A stretch of DNA of 64,000 bases from Wansuia hejianensis (GTDB taxonomy: Bacteria > Bacillota > Clostridia > Lachnospirales > Lachnospiraceae), in contig NZ_CP060635.1 of the NCBI RefSeq assembly GCF_014337215.1, forward strand, positions 1,067,501 to 1,131,500. The letters run 5' to 3'. The notes below the pieces were generated by a model that was not told where the DNA came from, did no database searches, and saw only the letters and a program-made list of their open reading frames with translations. A program made the position numbers and the translations under genes. Below are positions 44,175 to 53,225 of the stretch, one piece after another. How positions within the stretch are numbered: position 1 is the stretch's first letter; every line of letters starts with the position of its first letter.

Positions 44175-45491
44175 TTAACCCTTTTTCCTTTTTGCCAGTA
44201 TGATTTTTCTCATGGATTTGATGGATTGTGTCAGCTGGCGCTTGGCCGGACAGACGAAGCTGCAGCATCCGCACTCACAGCATTCCATACCGTTGTACTG
44301 CAGGAACTTGCTCTCTTCCCCATGATCCGCAAACACAGCCAGCCTGGCCGGAACCACCTGGCCGGGGCACACGCTCGCACACCGTCCGCAATTGATGCAG
44401 GCAGTAGGCTCCATCGCCGAAACTTCGTCCTTTGTCAAAGCCAACAGTGCCGACGAAGTCTTAATGACAGGTATTTTCAGATCAAAGAGGGCGTTTCCCA
44501 TCATCGGCCCTCCGATAATCAGCTTTTCCGCCTCCGCGGCCAGGCCGCCTGCGGCCTCCAAAAGCTCCGTGAACAGAATACCCGTAGGCGCATAAAAGTT
44601 CTGGGGATTGGCCACCGCATTACCCGTCACCGTAATGATACGGTTCATAAGGGGTTCCCCCAGAGCCACAGCCTTGTATATTCCCACGACTGTGTCTATA
44701 TTATCCACGATGCATCCCACATCTGCGGGGAGCATGGAGGAATTGATTTTCCTGCCTGTCGCCGCGTAAATCAGCATACGTTCTGCGCCCTGTGGATATT
44801 TGGTCTTCAACAGCTTTACTTCTATATTCGAGTCCGCTCTGCAGCACTCACGCAGCAGGTCTGCGCAGTCGCGCTTATTGTCCTCCACACAGATATAGCC
44901 CTTCGCTCCCGGAAACAGCTTCAATATGATGCGCAGGCCCTCGGCGATCTTCTCCGGTTCTTCCATCATCCTCCGGTAATCGCTGGTCAGGTAAGGCTCA
45001 CACTCCGCTCCGTTTACCAATATGTAATCAATTTTGTCCGGTTCCTTCGGGGACATTTTCACATGTGTCGGAAAACCCGCGCCGCCCATGCCTACAATGC
45101 CGCCCTTCTTAATCCGTTCCAGAATCTCTTCCCCGGAAAGCTTCTGCCATTCCGCCGGCTCATAATCCATCTCTTCCAGCTGGTGGTCATTCTCCACTGC
45201 GATGCAGTCTGCCAGATTACCCGCCGGCATCCTCATCCGTTCCATACCTGTTACGGTACCAGAAACGCTGGAATACACCGGTGCGGACACAAAACCGCCC
45301 GCTTCTGCAATCATCTGTCCCCTTAAAACCCGGTCGCCCTTCTCTACCAGCGGCCTGGCCGGCGCCCCGATATGCTGAGACAAAGAAAAATACAGCATGT
45401 CTCCCGCCCGCACCGGGACAATCGGTTTATCCTTGGACAGAGCCTTTCCATCATCTGGATGGATGCCGCCTTTAAACGTCAACAATCCCAT
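44175..45491 (-). CDS. rnfC: Rnf complex subunit RnfC (NADH-binding)
   Basis: A 438-residue cytoplasmic subunit opening TFKGGIHPDDGKALSKDKPI, with the NADH/FMN-binding SLBB-type middle (GMGGAGFPTHVKM, NGAECEPYLTSDYR) and two C-terminal 4Fe-4S motifs (CINCGRCASVCP, CCECGCCSFVCP). It is the NAD+-reducing end of the pump and the first gene of the operon. GGAGGG precedes the ATG. The promoter must lie in the repeat-bearing divergent region 45492-45779; no convincing one was found on this strand. Confidence 0.97.
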   Translation of the reverse strand: MGLLTFKGGIHPDDGKALSKDKPIVPVRAGDMLYFSLSQHIGAPARPLVEKGDRVLRGQMIAEAGGFVSAPVYSSVSGTVTGMERMRMPAGNLADCIAVENDHQLEEMDYEPAEWQKLSGEEILERIKKGGIVGMGGAGFPTHVKMSPKEPDKIDYILVNGAECEPYLTSDYRRMMEEPEKIAEGLRIILKLFPGAKGYICVEDNKRDCADLLRECCRADSNIEVKLLKTKYPQGAERMLIYAATGRKINSSMLPADVGCIVDNIDTVVGIYKAVALGEPLMNRIITVTGNAVANPQNFYAPTGILFTELLEAAGGLAAEAEKLIIGGPMMGNALFDLKIPVIKTSSALLALTKDEVSAMEPTACINCGRCASVCPGQVVPARLAVFADHGEESKFLQYNGMECCECGCCSFVCPAKRQLTQSIKSMRKIILAKRKKG

Positions 45492-45534
45492 CCTTTTCCC
45501 TCCTTGATACTTTTGTATTCATTCTTATAAAATC

Positions 45535-45744
45535 AACACTCCAGAGTACACTGCAATCTATGCCACTGACGGGAAAAAGAACAAAGCTAGCGTTGTTCTG
45601 CAATGTACACTCCAAAGCATGTTGCAACTCATGCCCCTGGCGGGGCGGGGGAACAGTTTGCACTGTTCCACAACGTATACTCCAGAGTATCCCGTAACTC
45701 ATGCCCCTGGCGGGGCGGGGGAACAGTTTGCACTGTTCCACAAC
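45535..45744. repeat. three tandem 70-base hairpin repeat units
   Basis: Units start at 45535, 45605 and 45675 with a 70-base period. The second and third are nearly identical in their last 45 bases; the first is strongly diverged. Each unit can fold three hairpins: ATACTC-CA-GAGTAT, GCCCC-TGGC-GGGGC and GGAACAGT-TTGC-ACTGTTCC. In unit 1 the last stem reads AGAACAA with TTGTTCT, a paired change that keeps pairing. The same unit recurs inverted at 54879-54980 and diverged at 18629-18670. The array fills the divergent region between rnfC and the YprB-like gene. Confidence 0.85.
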
Positions 45745-45756
45745 GTATGTTATTAT
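45728..45756 (+). promoter_or_regulatory. promoter of the YprB-like gene, -35 inside the repeat
   Basis: TTGCAC (45728-45733) lies in the loop and stem of the last hairpin repeat; after 17 bases comes TATTAT (45751-45756), followed by AAGGAG before the ATG at 45780. The leader would be about 17 bases. Confidence 0.6.
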
Positions 45757-45779
45757 AGCACAATAAGGAGAATTGTTAA

Positions 45780-46856
45780 ATGGTCATTCAAAAAGAACTG
45801 ATATTCCCTGAAAATATTAAATTCCATGTATTATTGGAACAACTGAACCATTCCGTGTTTTTTGATATTGAAACTACAGGGCTGTCCTGGAGAACTTCCC
45901 ATTTATATCTGATCGGGGCGGCATTCATGGAAAACGGCTGCTGGACTCTCCAGCAATGGTTCCTGCAGAAGCCTTCAGAAGAGAAGGAACTGCTCCTGCA
46001 GTTTTCATCCTTTCTTTCTGGCTTCACACAGGTCATCCATTACAACGGACAGGGCTTTGACCTGCCCTATCTTGCTCACAAATATGAAGATTACCGGCTG
46101 CCCGATCCCTTTGCCCATATGGAAAGCCTGGATCTGTACCGCATGGTCCGGCCTTTCCGCAGCCTGCTTTCTCTGTCCTCCCTGAAACAAAAGGATGTGG
46201 AAAGGCTGCTGGAAATCCCCAGAAAAGACTGCTGCAGCGGCAAAGAGCTGATCAGCCGCTATCAGGAATATCTGGGCAGTGGATCAGAGGAGCTCCTGAG
46301 ACTCCTTCTCCTTCACAATCACGACGACGTATGTGGACTTCTGCCGTTGTATTCTGTGACAGCTTATTCTTCTCTGAGAAGCGGCGGATTCACAGTGTCC
46401 AATCCTGTTTTTGAAGAACAACGGCTGATTTTGCCGCTGCAGCTCATCATACCTCTGCCCCGGCCGCTGTTTGCAGGACATGAGCGCTATGCTCTGGAAG
46501 CCAAAGGTTGCAAAGCTGCTCTCACAGTCTGCGGCAAAGAAGGAACCATGAAACATTTTTATGATAATTACAAGGACTATTACTATCTACCTCTGGAGGA
46601 TGAAGCCATACATAAGAGTGTCGGCGTCTATGTGGACCCCGCTCACCGTCAGAAGGCCAGGCCGTCCAACTGCTATCAGAAAGCCGCCGGGCTTTTCTTC
46701 CCGCAGCCGTACCCACGCTTCAGCCCTGCCTTCTACGCCGGATACCGCCAAAGACCAGCTTATTTTTTACCGGATGACTGCTGGCCGGACAGCGGGCAGA
46801 AGCTGAAGGATTATGCCAGTGATCTTCTGGAGGAAATCATCACTCAAGCCAGATGA
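45780..46856 (+). CDS. YprB-like ribonuclease H-fold exonuclease
   Basis: A 358-residue protein. Residues about 25-190 are a DEDDh-type 3'-5' exonuclease domain (PF13482 type): VFFDIETTGL (first Asp/Glu), HYNGQGFDLPYL (second Asp), and LLLHNHDDVCGL (His and last Asp). The C-terminal 150 residues, with aromatic-rich sequence (YDNYKDYYYLPLEDEAIH), have no recognised domain. Substrate unknown. It starts behind its own promoter and converges on the S1 gene. The first codons contain many basic and hydrophobic residues but no signal peptide. Confidence 0.85.
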   Translation: MVIQKELIFPENIKFHVLLEQLNHSVFFDIETTGLSWRTSHLYLIGAAFMENGCWTLQQWFLQKPSEEKELLLQFSSFLSGFTQVIHYNGQGFDLPYLAHKYEDYRLPDPFAHMESLDLYRMVRPFRSLLSLSSLKQKDVERLLEIPRKDCCSGKELISRYQEYLGSGSEELLRLLLLHNHDDVCGLLPLYSVTAYSSLRSGGFTVSNPVFEEQRLILPLQLIIPLPRPLFAGHERYALEAKGCKAALTVCGKEGTMKHFYDNYKDYYYLPLEDEAIHKSVGVYVDPAHRQKARPSNCYQKAAGLFFPQPYPRFSPAFYAGYRQRPAYFLPDDCWPDSGQKLKDYASDLLEEIITQAR

Positions 46857-46884
46857 TAAACAGGCCTGTTCCTGTCAACCCGTC

Positions 46885-46930
46885 AAAAAGAGGATGTCGG
46901 AGCCGCCTTTCAGCTTTACCGTCATCCTCT
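46885..46930 (-). terminator. terminator after rpsA
   Basis: AGAGGATG (46889-46896) pairs with CATCCTCT (46923-46930) with further pairs inside; on the minus strand TTTTTG follows. It ends the rpiR-HI0933-cmk-ispH-rpsA operon and may also stop the convergent YprB-like transcript. Confidence 0.8.
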
Positions 46931-46953
46931 GATTTCTGGCTTATTCTATAAAA

Positions 46954-48039
46954 TTATTCTTCCGGAGCTTCTTCTTCCACCGGCGCGGAATTCTCAAGAG
47001 CCTTCATGCTCAGGGAAATCTTCTTGTCCTCACCGTTGAAATCCACAACCTTCGCCTCAATGATCTGCCCTACAGAGAGAATATCTGAAGGCTTCTCCAC
47101 ATGATCTCTGGAAATCTGGGAAACATGGAGCAATGCATCCACACCAGGCTCCAGCTCAACGAACGCGCCGAAATCTGTCATACGCGCTACCCTACCTTCT
47201 ACAATGTTGCCGACCGCATACTTATCAGCAGCGTCCAGCCAGGGATTCTCCTCTTCAAACTTCAGGCTCAGGGCGATCTTGTCCCCGTTGATATCCTTAA
47301 TCAGGACTCTGATCGGCTCGCCAACCTTGAACACCTTCTTCGGGTTGTCCACACGTCCCCAGGACATCTCTGAGATGTGAAGCAGGCCATCCGCGCCGCC
47401 CAGATCAATAAACGCACCGAAATCTGTCACGTTCTTAACGGTTCCTTCCACAACGTCGCCCGGCTGAATGCGTGCGAACAGCTCTTCCTGGAGCTTCGCC
47501 TTCTCAGCCATAATCAGCTGCTTCCTGTCACCAATGATTCTTCTTCTTCTCGGATTGAACTCAGTGATTACGAATTCAATCTCCTGATCCGCATATTTGC
47601 TCAGATCCTTCTCATATACATCCGAAACCAGGCTGGCCGGGATGAAGACCCTTGTCTCTTCCACAACCACGCTGAGACCTCCATTGAGTACCTGAGTCAC
47701 CTTCGCCTTCAGGACCTCATGGTTCTCAAAGGCCTCTTCCAGTCTCTTATTGCCCTTCTCTGCCGCGAGTCTCTTATATGTTAAAAGAACCTGGCCCTCT
47801 CCGTCATTCACCTTCAGGACTTTTACTTCCATCTTATCACCGGTTTTCGCCACGGTAGTCAGGTCAACGGAAGAGTCATTGGAATACTCATTCTTGGTCA
47901 GGATACCGTCGGCCTTATAACCGATATTGAGAATGATCTGATCCTCTTTCACATCGATTACTGTGCCCTCAACTACTTCTCCGTTCCTGATTGTCTTAAA
48001 TGATTCATCCAGCATTTGTTCAAAACTTAATTCTGACAT
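46954..48039 (-). CDS. rpsA: 30S ribosomal protein S1 (four S1 domains)
   Basis: A 361-residue protein with four S1/OB RNA-binding repeats (about 15-85, 100-165, 185-255 and 270-340), each with GxVxxVxDFGAFV-like cores (GTVKNVTDFGAFIDLGG, GRVARMTDFGAFVELEPG). An acidic tail ends the protein. Firmicutes S1 is shorter than the six-domain E. coli form. The start at 48039 follows AGGAGGTTCAAAAAC, which lies inside the end of ispH; the two genes overlap by 20 bases. In some clostridia ispH and S1 are fused; here a stop keeps them separate. Confidence 0.95.
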   Translation of the reverse strand: MSELSFEQMLDESFKTIRNGEVVEGTVIDVKEDQIILNIGYKADGILTKNEYSNDSSVDLTTVAKTGDKMEVKVLKVNDGEGQVLLTYKRLAAEKGNKRLEEAFENHEVLKAKVTQVLNGGLSVVVEETRVFIPASLVSDVYEKDLSKYADQEIEFVITEFNPRRRRIIGDRKQLIMAEKAKLQEELFARIQPGDVVEGTVKNVTDFGAFIDLGGADGLLHISEMSWGRVDNPKKVFKVGEPIRVLIKDINGDKIALSLKFEEENPWLDAADKYAVGNIVEGRVARMTDFGAFVELEPGVDALLHVSQISRDHVEKPSDILSVGQIIEAKVVDFNGEDKKISLSMKALENSAPVEEEAPEE

Positions 48040-48871
48040 GTTTTTGAACCTCCTCAATTATTTTATTTGGGGTAGATGCCCCTGCTGTAATACCTACGTG
48101 ACGAAATGATTGAAAAGGCTTAACATCCAAATCAACGAGTGTCTCAATAAAGTAAGTATTCTTGCATTTCTTTTTGCAAATATTGTACAACTTCTGTGTA
48201 TTAGAACTATGTCTGCCACCGATGACAATCATAGCATCTACCTTTTGCGCAATCTGCCGCGCTTCTGACTGCCTTTCTTCTGTCGCATTACAGACTGTAT
48301 TTATAACATTACTATCATAACGCTTTTTAGAAAAAATTTCAACTAAATCTTCAAATTTGATGTAATTAAATGTCGTCTGAGCCACCAAAACCGCCCTTTT
48401 TTCATCAGGAATCGCCAATTTGTCCACATCCTCGGGTGTTTCCACCACATAGACAGGCCCTTCCGCCCATCCTTTGATGCCGTCCACCTCCGGATGGGAG
48501 TCGTCTCCTGCTATTACGATGACTGCCCCCCTCCTGCTTTCCTCGGCTACGATTTTATGTATTTTCTTTACAAACGGACAGGTGGCGTCCACACATGCCA
48601 GCCCCTGGCTCTCGATCTTTTCCTGAATTCTTCTGGGCACTCCATGAGAACGGATGACCACCGTCCCTTCTCTGATAGCCTCCAGCTCCTCTTCCGAATG
48701 AATCACCTGCACTCCCTGGGCCTCCAGATCCCTGACGACCTGGTCATTGTGGATGATCGGCCCGTAGGTGTAGACCGGCTTCCTGCCTTCCCGGACCTGC
48801 CGGTAGACCTGCTCTACCGCCCGCCGGACTCCAAAACAGAATCCGGCGCTTTTTGCAACGGTCACTTCCAT
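48020..48871 (-). CDS. ispH: 4-hydroxy-3-methylbut-2-enyl diphosphate reductase
   Basis: A 283-residue iron-sulfur enzyme, last step of the MEP isoprenoid pathway (HMBPP to IPP and DMAPP). The three cluster-binding cysteines are seen in AGFCFGVRRAV (Cys12), DATCPFVKK (about Cys96) and NTVCNATEERQ (about Cys192). Length is normal. It follows cmk by 42 bases in the rpiR-led operon. Confidence 0.97.
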   Translation of the reverse strand: MEVTVAKSAGFCFGVRRAVEQVYRQVREGRKPVYTYGPIIHNDQVVRDLEAQGVQVIHSEEELEAIREGTVVIRSHGVPRRIQEKIESQGLACVDATCPFVKKIHKIVAEESRRGAVIVIAGDDSHPEVDGIKGWAEGPVYVVETPEDVDKLAIPDEKRAVLVAQTTFNYIKFEDLVEIFSKKRYDSNVINTVCNATEERQSEARQIAQKVDAMIVIGGRHSSNTQKLYNICKKKCKNTYFIETLVDLDVKPFQSFRHVGITAGASTPNKIIEEVQKHVRIKF

Positions 48872-48913
48872 ACAATCTCTCCTGTGTCTTATCCTCTTAT
48901 CTTAGATCTAAGC

Positions 48914-49579
48914 TTACTCCGACTGTCTGCGGAGCTTTAATATCTCATCCACGACTTCCTCTACCGTCATATCTGAGGAATCCAGATAAACTGCGTCCTC
49001 CGCCTGGCGCAGAGGCGACATTTCACGGTGCATATCCTGATAATCCCTTTTCTCTATGTCTGCCTCAATCTCTGCCAGGTCCGCCGGCGACCCCTTGGCC
49101 TCCAGTTCCAGAAAGCGGCGCCTGGCCCTGGTCTCCACACTGGCTGTCAGGTATATTTTCAGCGGCGCTTCAGGCAGTACTGCCGTCCCGATATCCCGGC
49201 CATCCATGACCACATCCTGTATCCTGGCCATCTCCTGCTGCAGCTGCACCAGCTTCCGGCGCACCTCTGGGTATGCGCTGGTCTTAGAAGCCAGCATTCC
49301 GGCCTTTTCTGTGCGCACTTGTTCAGTCACATTTTCCCCGTTCAGGTAGACCTGCTGGCGGCCGTCCACATGGCGGATCGTGATTTCGGCTCCGCCGCAG
49401 GCTCTGCCGATTTCCTCTTCTGAATCTAAATCTATGCCGCAGCCTGCAAAATAGAGTCCCATGGCCCGGTACATGGCTCCGGTATCAATGTAGACATATT
49501 GAAGGCGCCTGGCCACCTCTTTCGCGATTGTGCTTTTTCCGGCGCCCGCCGGACCATCAATTGCGATCTGAAAACTCAT
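48914..49579 (-). CDS. cmk: cytidylate kinase
   Basis: A 221-residue kinase that phosphorylates CMP and dCMP. P-loop IDGPAGAGKST at residues 6-16, YIDTGAMYRAMG, the VMDGRDIGTAV motif and the LID region (RRRFLELEAKG) are intact. The start at 49579 has AAGGAG 5 bases upstream; a longer frame to 49633 has none. Its first 23 bases overlap the end of the HI0933-family gene. Confidence 0.97.
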   Translation of the reverse strand: MSFQIAIDGPAGAGKSTIAKEVARRLQYVYIDTGAMYRAMGLYFAGCGIDLDSEEEIGRACGGAEITIRHVDGRQQVYLNGENVTEQVRTEKAGMLASKTSAYPEVRRKLVQLQQEMARIQDVVMDGRDIGTAVLPEAPLKIYLTASVETRARRRFLELEAKGSPADLAEIEADIEKRDYQDMHREMSPLRQAEDAVYLDSSDMTVEEVVDEILKLRRQSE

Positions 49580-50843
49580 ATGACTCCTTTCCGGCGATTG
49601 CCTTTGCCGCTGTATGGGCTGTGGACCAGGCAATCTGCAGGTTGAATCCTCCGGTCACCCCGTCCAGATCCAACACCTCACCGATAAAATACAGATTTTC
49701 TATTCGTTTAGATTCCATCGACGATGGATTGATTTCCTTAATGGAAACGCCGCCCTGAGTGATAATCGCTTCCTGATAATCTCTCGTACCTGTGATGGTA
49801 AAAGGAAAGGCTTTTACTCTGCATACAAACGCCATCCGCTCTTCCCGCGTAATTTCATGAATAGGCTGCTCCCCCGGAATGCCTCCCAGCTCAAGCATCA
49901 CCGGTACAAGCCGGGACGGAAACAGAGACGGGATCACATTCTTGAACCGGCGGTTCTTCGCACCTCCAAATTCCCGGAGAAGCCGGGCGTCCAGCTGATC
50001 TTCTGTCAGCGCCGGCTTCAGGTCTATGCATGCGGACAGTTCCCCGTCCTTCAGATACCTGCCCACATAAGAGCTGGCCGACAGGGCCAGAGGCCCGCTG
50101 ATCCCGAAATGAGTAAACAGAAGCTCCCCGAACTCTTCAAACCTTTTTTTCTTGCCATCGCTGATTGTTAGGGTAACATTTTTAAGAGAAAGCCCCTGCA
50201 GCCGGGTGATGTACTCCTCCTTAGTCACAAAGGGCACCAGCGCAGGCCTGATTTCTCTCAGAGTATGGCCCGCTGCCTCCGCAAACCGGTATCCGTCCCC
50301 TGTGGAACCTGTGGACTGATAGGAAAAGCCTCCTGTCGCCACAACCACACAGCCGCCGGATATGGACGCGCCATTCTCCAGTACGCACCCGGTAACCCGG
50401 CCTTTTCCGGAAGCCGCATCCTCTGCCGGTTCAGTAATCAGGGATTTGACGCGGCTGTTCAGGTGGATCTTCACATCCAGCTCCTTCAGCCTGCGCTCCA
50501 TGGCGCGGATGATATCAGAGGAATGATCCGAGGACGGAAAAGCCCTGCCGCCTCGTTCCACTTTGGTACTCACCCCCAGGCCCTCGAAAAATTCAATTGC
50601 CTGCTGATTCGTAAATCCATAAAAAGAGCTGTACAAAAATTTGGGATTGCTCACAATCCCTGCAAAAAGCTGATCCATCTCACAGACGTTGGTAAAATTG
50701 CACCGGCCTTTGCCTGTAATAAACAGCTTTTTTCCCAGCTTTTCATTCTGTTCGAACAGATGCACGCCGCACCCCCGCTCCGCTGCAAATATTGCTGCAG
50801 CCATTCCGGCGGCGCCTCCTCCTATGATTAAAACCTTAGTCAT
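49557..50843 (-). CDS. HI0933-family FAD-dependent oxidoreductase
   Basis: A 428-residue flavoprotein with an N-terminal Rossmann motif (VLIIGGGAAGMAAAIFAA), the family signature LGKKLFITGKGRCNFTN, VVVATGGFSYQSTGSTGDGY and the C-terminal GEVLDLDGVTGGFNLQIAW. Members are common next to cmk in Firmicutes, but the substrate is unknown. It overlaps rpiR by 8 bases and cmk by 23 bases. Confidence 0.93.
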   Translation of the reverse strand: MTKVLIIGGGAAGMAAAIFAAERGCGVHLFEQNEKLGKKLFITGKGRCNFTNVCEMDQLFAGIVSNPKFLYSSFYGFTNQQAIEFFEGLGVSTKVERGGRAFPSSDHSSDIIRAMERRLKELDVKIHLNSRVKSLITEPAEDAASGKGRVTGCVLENGASISGGCVVVATGGFSYQSTGSTGDGYRFAEAAGHTLREIRPALVPFVTKEEYITRLQGLSLKNVTLTISDGKKKRFEEFGELLFTHFGISGPLALSASSYVGRYLKDGELSACIDLKPALTEDQLDARLLREFGGAKNRRFKNVIPSLFPSRLVPVMLELGGIPGEQPIHEITREERMAFVCRVKAFPFTITGTRDYQEAIITQGGVSIKEINPSSMESKRIENLYFIGEVLDLDGVTGGFNLQIAWSTAHTAAKAIAGKESYEFSDRN

Positions 50844-51762
50844 ACTTCTCTCCCGGCTTCTGCAGATGCAGCTTCAGTTTATCATCCAGATAATTGATTT
50901 CATCGCTGCTGTATACCTGATACTCATCCCAGATCTTCTCCATAGTCTCCAGGGTGTTCATGACTTCCTTCTGCCGGTTCATACAGAGTGCGACGATCAG
51001 CGCATTAATAACGCTCAGCGGCGCAACAAGTGAATCCACGATAGAGGCCATATCACTTCTGGCAATCAGGTTACAGGAAGAATACAGGTTCATCGGCGAA
51101 TGCACGCTGTCGGTAATCGTAATAACCTTCGCGTTTCGGTTGTTGGCAAATTCCATCGCCTTCAGTGTCCGCATGGAATACCTTGGAAAGCTGATGCCGA
51201 TGATCACGTCCTTCTCATTAATGCGAATCATCTGCTCAAATAGCTCGCTGGCGCTGTTAGTCGTCACCAGCTTCACGCTCTGGAAAATCTGATTCAGATA
51301 GAAGCTAAGGAAGCTGGCCAGAGGCGCGCAGCTCCGAATCCCCACCACATAGATCGTCTCCGCCTTCAGAATTGTCTCTACCGCCAGGTTAAAAGCCTCC
51401 CTGTCCGTCTGCTCCAGCGTTAACTTGATCTTATCAATATCCGCCTGAAGCACCGTGTCCAGAATCTTCGACTGGGGAATCCTGCCGTAAGTGACTTCCA
51501 TTCTCTGGATGGAATTCAGCTTATTCATCACCAGTTCCTCCAGCGCACGGTGAAATTCCGGAAAACCGTCATAGCCCATCTGTACAGCAAACCGGACTGT
51601 TGTGGATTCACTGACTCCTACCTCACTGCCCAGTCTTGCCGCCGTCATAAAAACAGCTTTGTCATAGTGATCGGAAATATAATCGGCCAGCCGCTTCTGG
51701 CCTTTGCTCATCGTGCTGTACTGTTTATTTAACCTGCCAAGCAGATTGTCTCTCTGTATCAT
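50836..51762 (-). CDS. MurR/RpiR family transcriptional regulator
   Basis: A 308-residue regulator with an N-terminal helix-turn-helix domain (about 1-80, GSEVGVSESTTVRFAVQMGYDGFPEF) and a C-terminal SIS sugar-phosphate-binding domain (about 130-270, VVGIRSCAPLASFLSFYL, GISFPRYSMRTLKAM). Such proteins sense phosphosugars. It heads the rpiR-HI0933-cmk-ispH-rpsA gene string, and its effector or targets cannot be inferred. GGAGGGGAACTG precedes the ATG. Confidence 0.93.
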   Translation of the reverse strand: MIQRDNLLGRLNKQYSTMSKGQKRLADYISDHYDKAVFMTAARLGSEVGVSESTTVRFAVQMGYDGFPEFHRALEELVMNKLNSIQRMEVTYGRIPQSKILDTVLQADIDKIKLTLEQTDREAFNLAVETILKAETIYVVGIRSCAPLASFLSFYLNQIFQSVKLVTTNSASELFEQMIRINEKDVIIGISFPRYSMRTLKAMEFANNRNAKVITITDSVHSPMNLYSSCNLIARSDMASIVDSLVAPLSVINALIVALCMNRQKEVMNTLETMEKIWDEYQVYSSDEINYLDDKLKLHLQKPGEKYD

Positions 51763-51785
51763 CAGTTCCCCTCCTGCATCGATTT

Positions 51786-51814
51786 AGTATAGCACAAAAG
51801 AAAAAACGCCGCAA
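51786..51814 (-). promoter_or_regulatory. probable promoter of the rpiR-rpsA operon
   Basis: TTGCGG (51809-51814), 17-base spacer with a T-rich stretch, TATACT (51786-51791) on the minus strand. The -10 matches 5 of 6; the -35 matches 3 of 6. The rest of 51763-51945 shows no gene or clear terminator. Confidence 0.5.
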
Positions 51815-51945
51815 GGAGCAGAGAAAACACTTTCCATTATTTATAACAGCCTTTTCCTCCCGCTTCGCATCCAAACACATTCACATCAGTTGCATTTAAC
51901 TACTGCCTGGCCTTGTATGTCTGAAATCATATTGCATGTTCACTC

Positions 51946-53154
51946 TTAACTGTTTTTTTCTTCCTTAGTAAGCAGCTTTTTATATCCAATGTCAATTCCA
52001 ATTGCCCCCAGGGGTGCCGTGATCAGAATGGCCAGAACAGCCACTGAAAGAATGATCTGGCCGCATGGCAGACCCACCGCAAGCGGGACAGAACCGATCG
52101 CTGCCTGTACTGTCGCTTTGGGCAGATACGCGATCACGCAGAAAAGCCGTTCTCCGGCGTTGAGGCTGGTCTTTAGAAGGCAGAGAAATACGCCGGAAGC
52201 CCGGAATATGAGAGCAATAAATATCATACCAATGGCGGCTGCGCCCGCGCCCAGGGTATAACGGATATCCACCGCGGCCCCTACCAGCACAAACAATATA
52301 ACTTCCGCGGCAAGCCACAGTTTTCCAAATTTTTCCGACAGCCTTTTCGACACAAAGACGGTACTTTTTATTTTAAGAACACAGGCCATGCTCACAACCG
52401 CCAGAAGCCCGGAAATGGATATAATCCCTTTCAGCCAGCCCTCTGCCGCAATCAGTAGAAAAGAACTGCCTAGAACAATAATGGCCTTCATACTATTCCT
52501 GACATAATGTTTGTGCGCATAAGCTGTCTCAAAAAACCGGCTGAGTAAGTATCCGGCAAAAACCCCTAACGCGATTCCCAAAACAATGGAAACCGGAATG
52601 TTCATAAAATCCAGGAGATGTGCGCTGCCTCCCTGAGCCATGCTGATGAAGGTAGTAAACAGGACGATCACAAAAACGTCGTCACAGGAGGCCCCCGCCA
52701 GAATAAGCTGCGGAATCCCTTTAGCCGTCCCGTATTTCCTATCCATGAGCTGGACCATGCGCGGCACAACGATCGCCGGGGACACAGCCCCAAGAACAGC
52801 TCCCATTACGGCCGCCTCAATTCGTGTAACTCCGAGAACAGCGGGCGCGAACAGGAAAAAGGCAAGTATTTCGAAGCTTGCCGGCACACAGGACATCAGA
52901 ATAGCCGGACGCCCCACCTTCCTGAGATCTGCCAGGTCCAATGACAGCCCGGCCTTAAGCAGAATAATGATCAGCGCAATCTGCCGCAGCTCCGAAGAAA
53001 TTGACAGGATCGACGGATCGAGCAGGTCCAGAACGTAAGGACCCAATAGGATACCTGTAATCAGCATCCCGACAATGCGCGGCAATTTCAGCCTGTGGCA
53101 AATTGCAGCAACAGACAGGCCTGCGAGAAAGATAAGTGCAAGTGATGTTAACAT
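51946..53154 (-). CDS. cation:proton antiporter (CPA family)
   Basis: A 402-residue integral membrane protein with about twelve helices and no cytoplasmic KTN/TrkA domain. CPA signatures are LPRIVGMLITGILLGP, LILLKAGLSLDLADL-like segment, AVSPAIVVPRMV, and LAGASCDDVFVIVLF, whose two aspartates correspond to the ion-binding pair. It would exchange Na+, K+ or another ion for protons. It starts behind AAAGGAGGAAATTTT and is the only gene under the riboswitch-like leader at 53176-53268, which suggests that it is induced by fluoride. Confidence 0.93.
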   Translation of the reverse strand: MLTSLALIFLAGLSVAAICHRLKLPRIVGMLITGILLGPYVLDLLDPSILSISSELRQIALIIILLKAGLSLDLADLRKVGRPAILMSCVPASFEILAFFLFAPAVLGVTRIEAAVMGAVLGAVSPAIVVPRMVQLMDRKYGTAKGIPQLILAGASCDDVFVIVLFTTFISMAQGGSAHLLDFMNIPVSIVLGIALGVFAGYLLSRFFETAYAHKHYVRNSMKAIIVLGSSFLLIAAEGWLKGIISISGLLAVVSMACVLKIKSTVFVSKRLSEKFGKLWLAAEVILFVLVGAAVDIRYTLGAGAAAIGMIFIALIFRASGVFLCLLKTSLNAGERLFCVIAYLPKATVQAAIGSVPLAVGLPCGQIILSVAVLAILITAPLGAIGIDIGYKKLLTKEEKNS

Positions 53155-53179
53155 AAAATTTCCTCCTTTGGGCGCAAAA

Positions 53180-53225
53180 AAGCTGATGACTTCTGCGACA
53201 ATTTAATCACAGAAGTCATCAGCTT
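53180..53225 (-). terminator. leader terminator of the antiporter gene (riboswitch expression platform)
   Basis: A perfect 16-base inverted repeat, arms 53180-53195 and 53210-53225, with a 14-base loop, followed on the minus strand by TTTTTT. It ends 26 bases before the antiporter ATG, leaving no room for a promoter between them. Its 5' arm contains GCTGATGACTTCTG, which is also part of the proposed aptamer, so the two structures are mutually exclusive. Confidence 0.85.

Noticed and set aside
44163..45326. 387-codon open frame on the plus strand
   Set aside because: It lies wholly antisense to rnfC, has no family pattern, and is the mirror frame of a GC-biased gene.
45535..45744. Tandem repeats considered as a CRISPR array
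   Set aside because: Whole 70-base units repeat without unique spacers, each unit is itself made of hairpins, and no cas gene is near.
48020..48057. IspH-S1 fusion as found in some clostridia
   Set aside because: IspH has its own stop at 48020, and S1 has a separate Shine-Dalgarno site and ATG at 48039.
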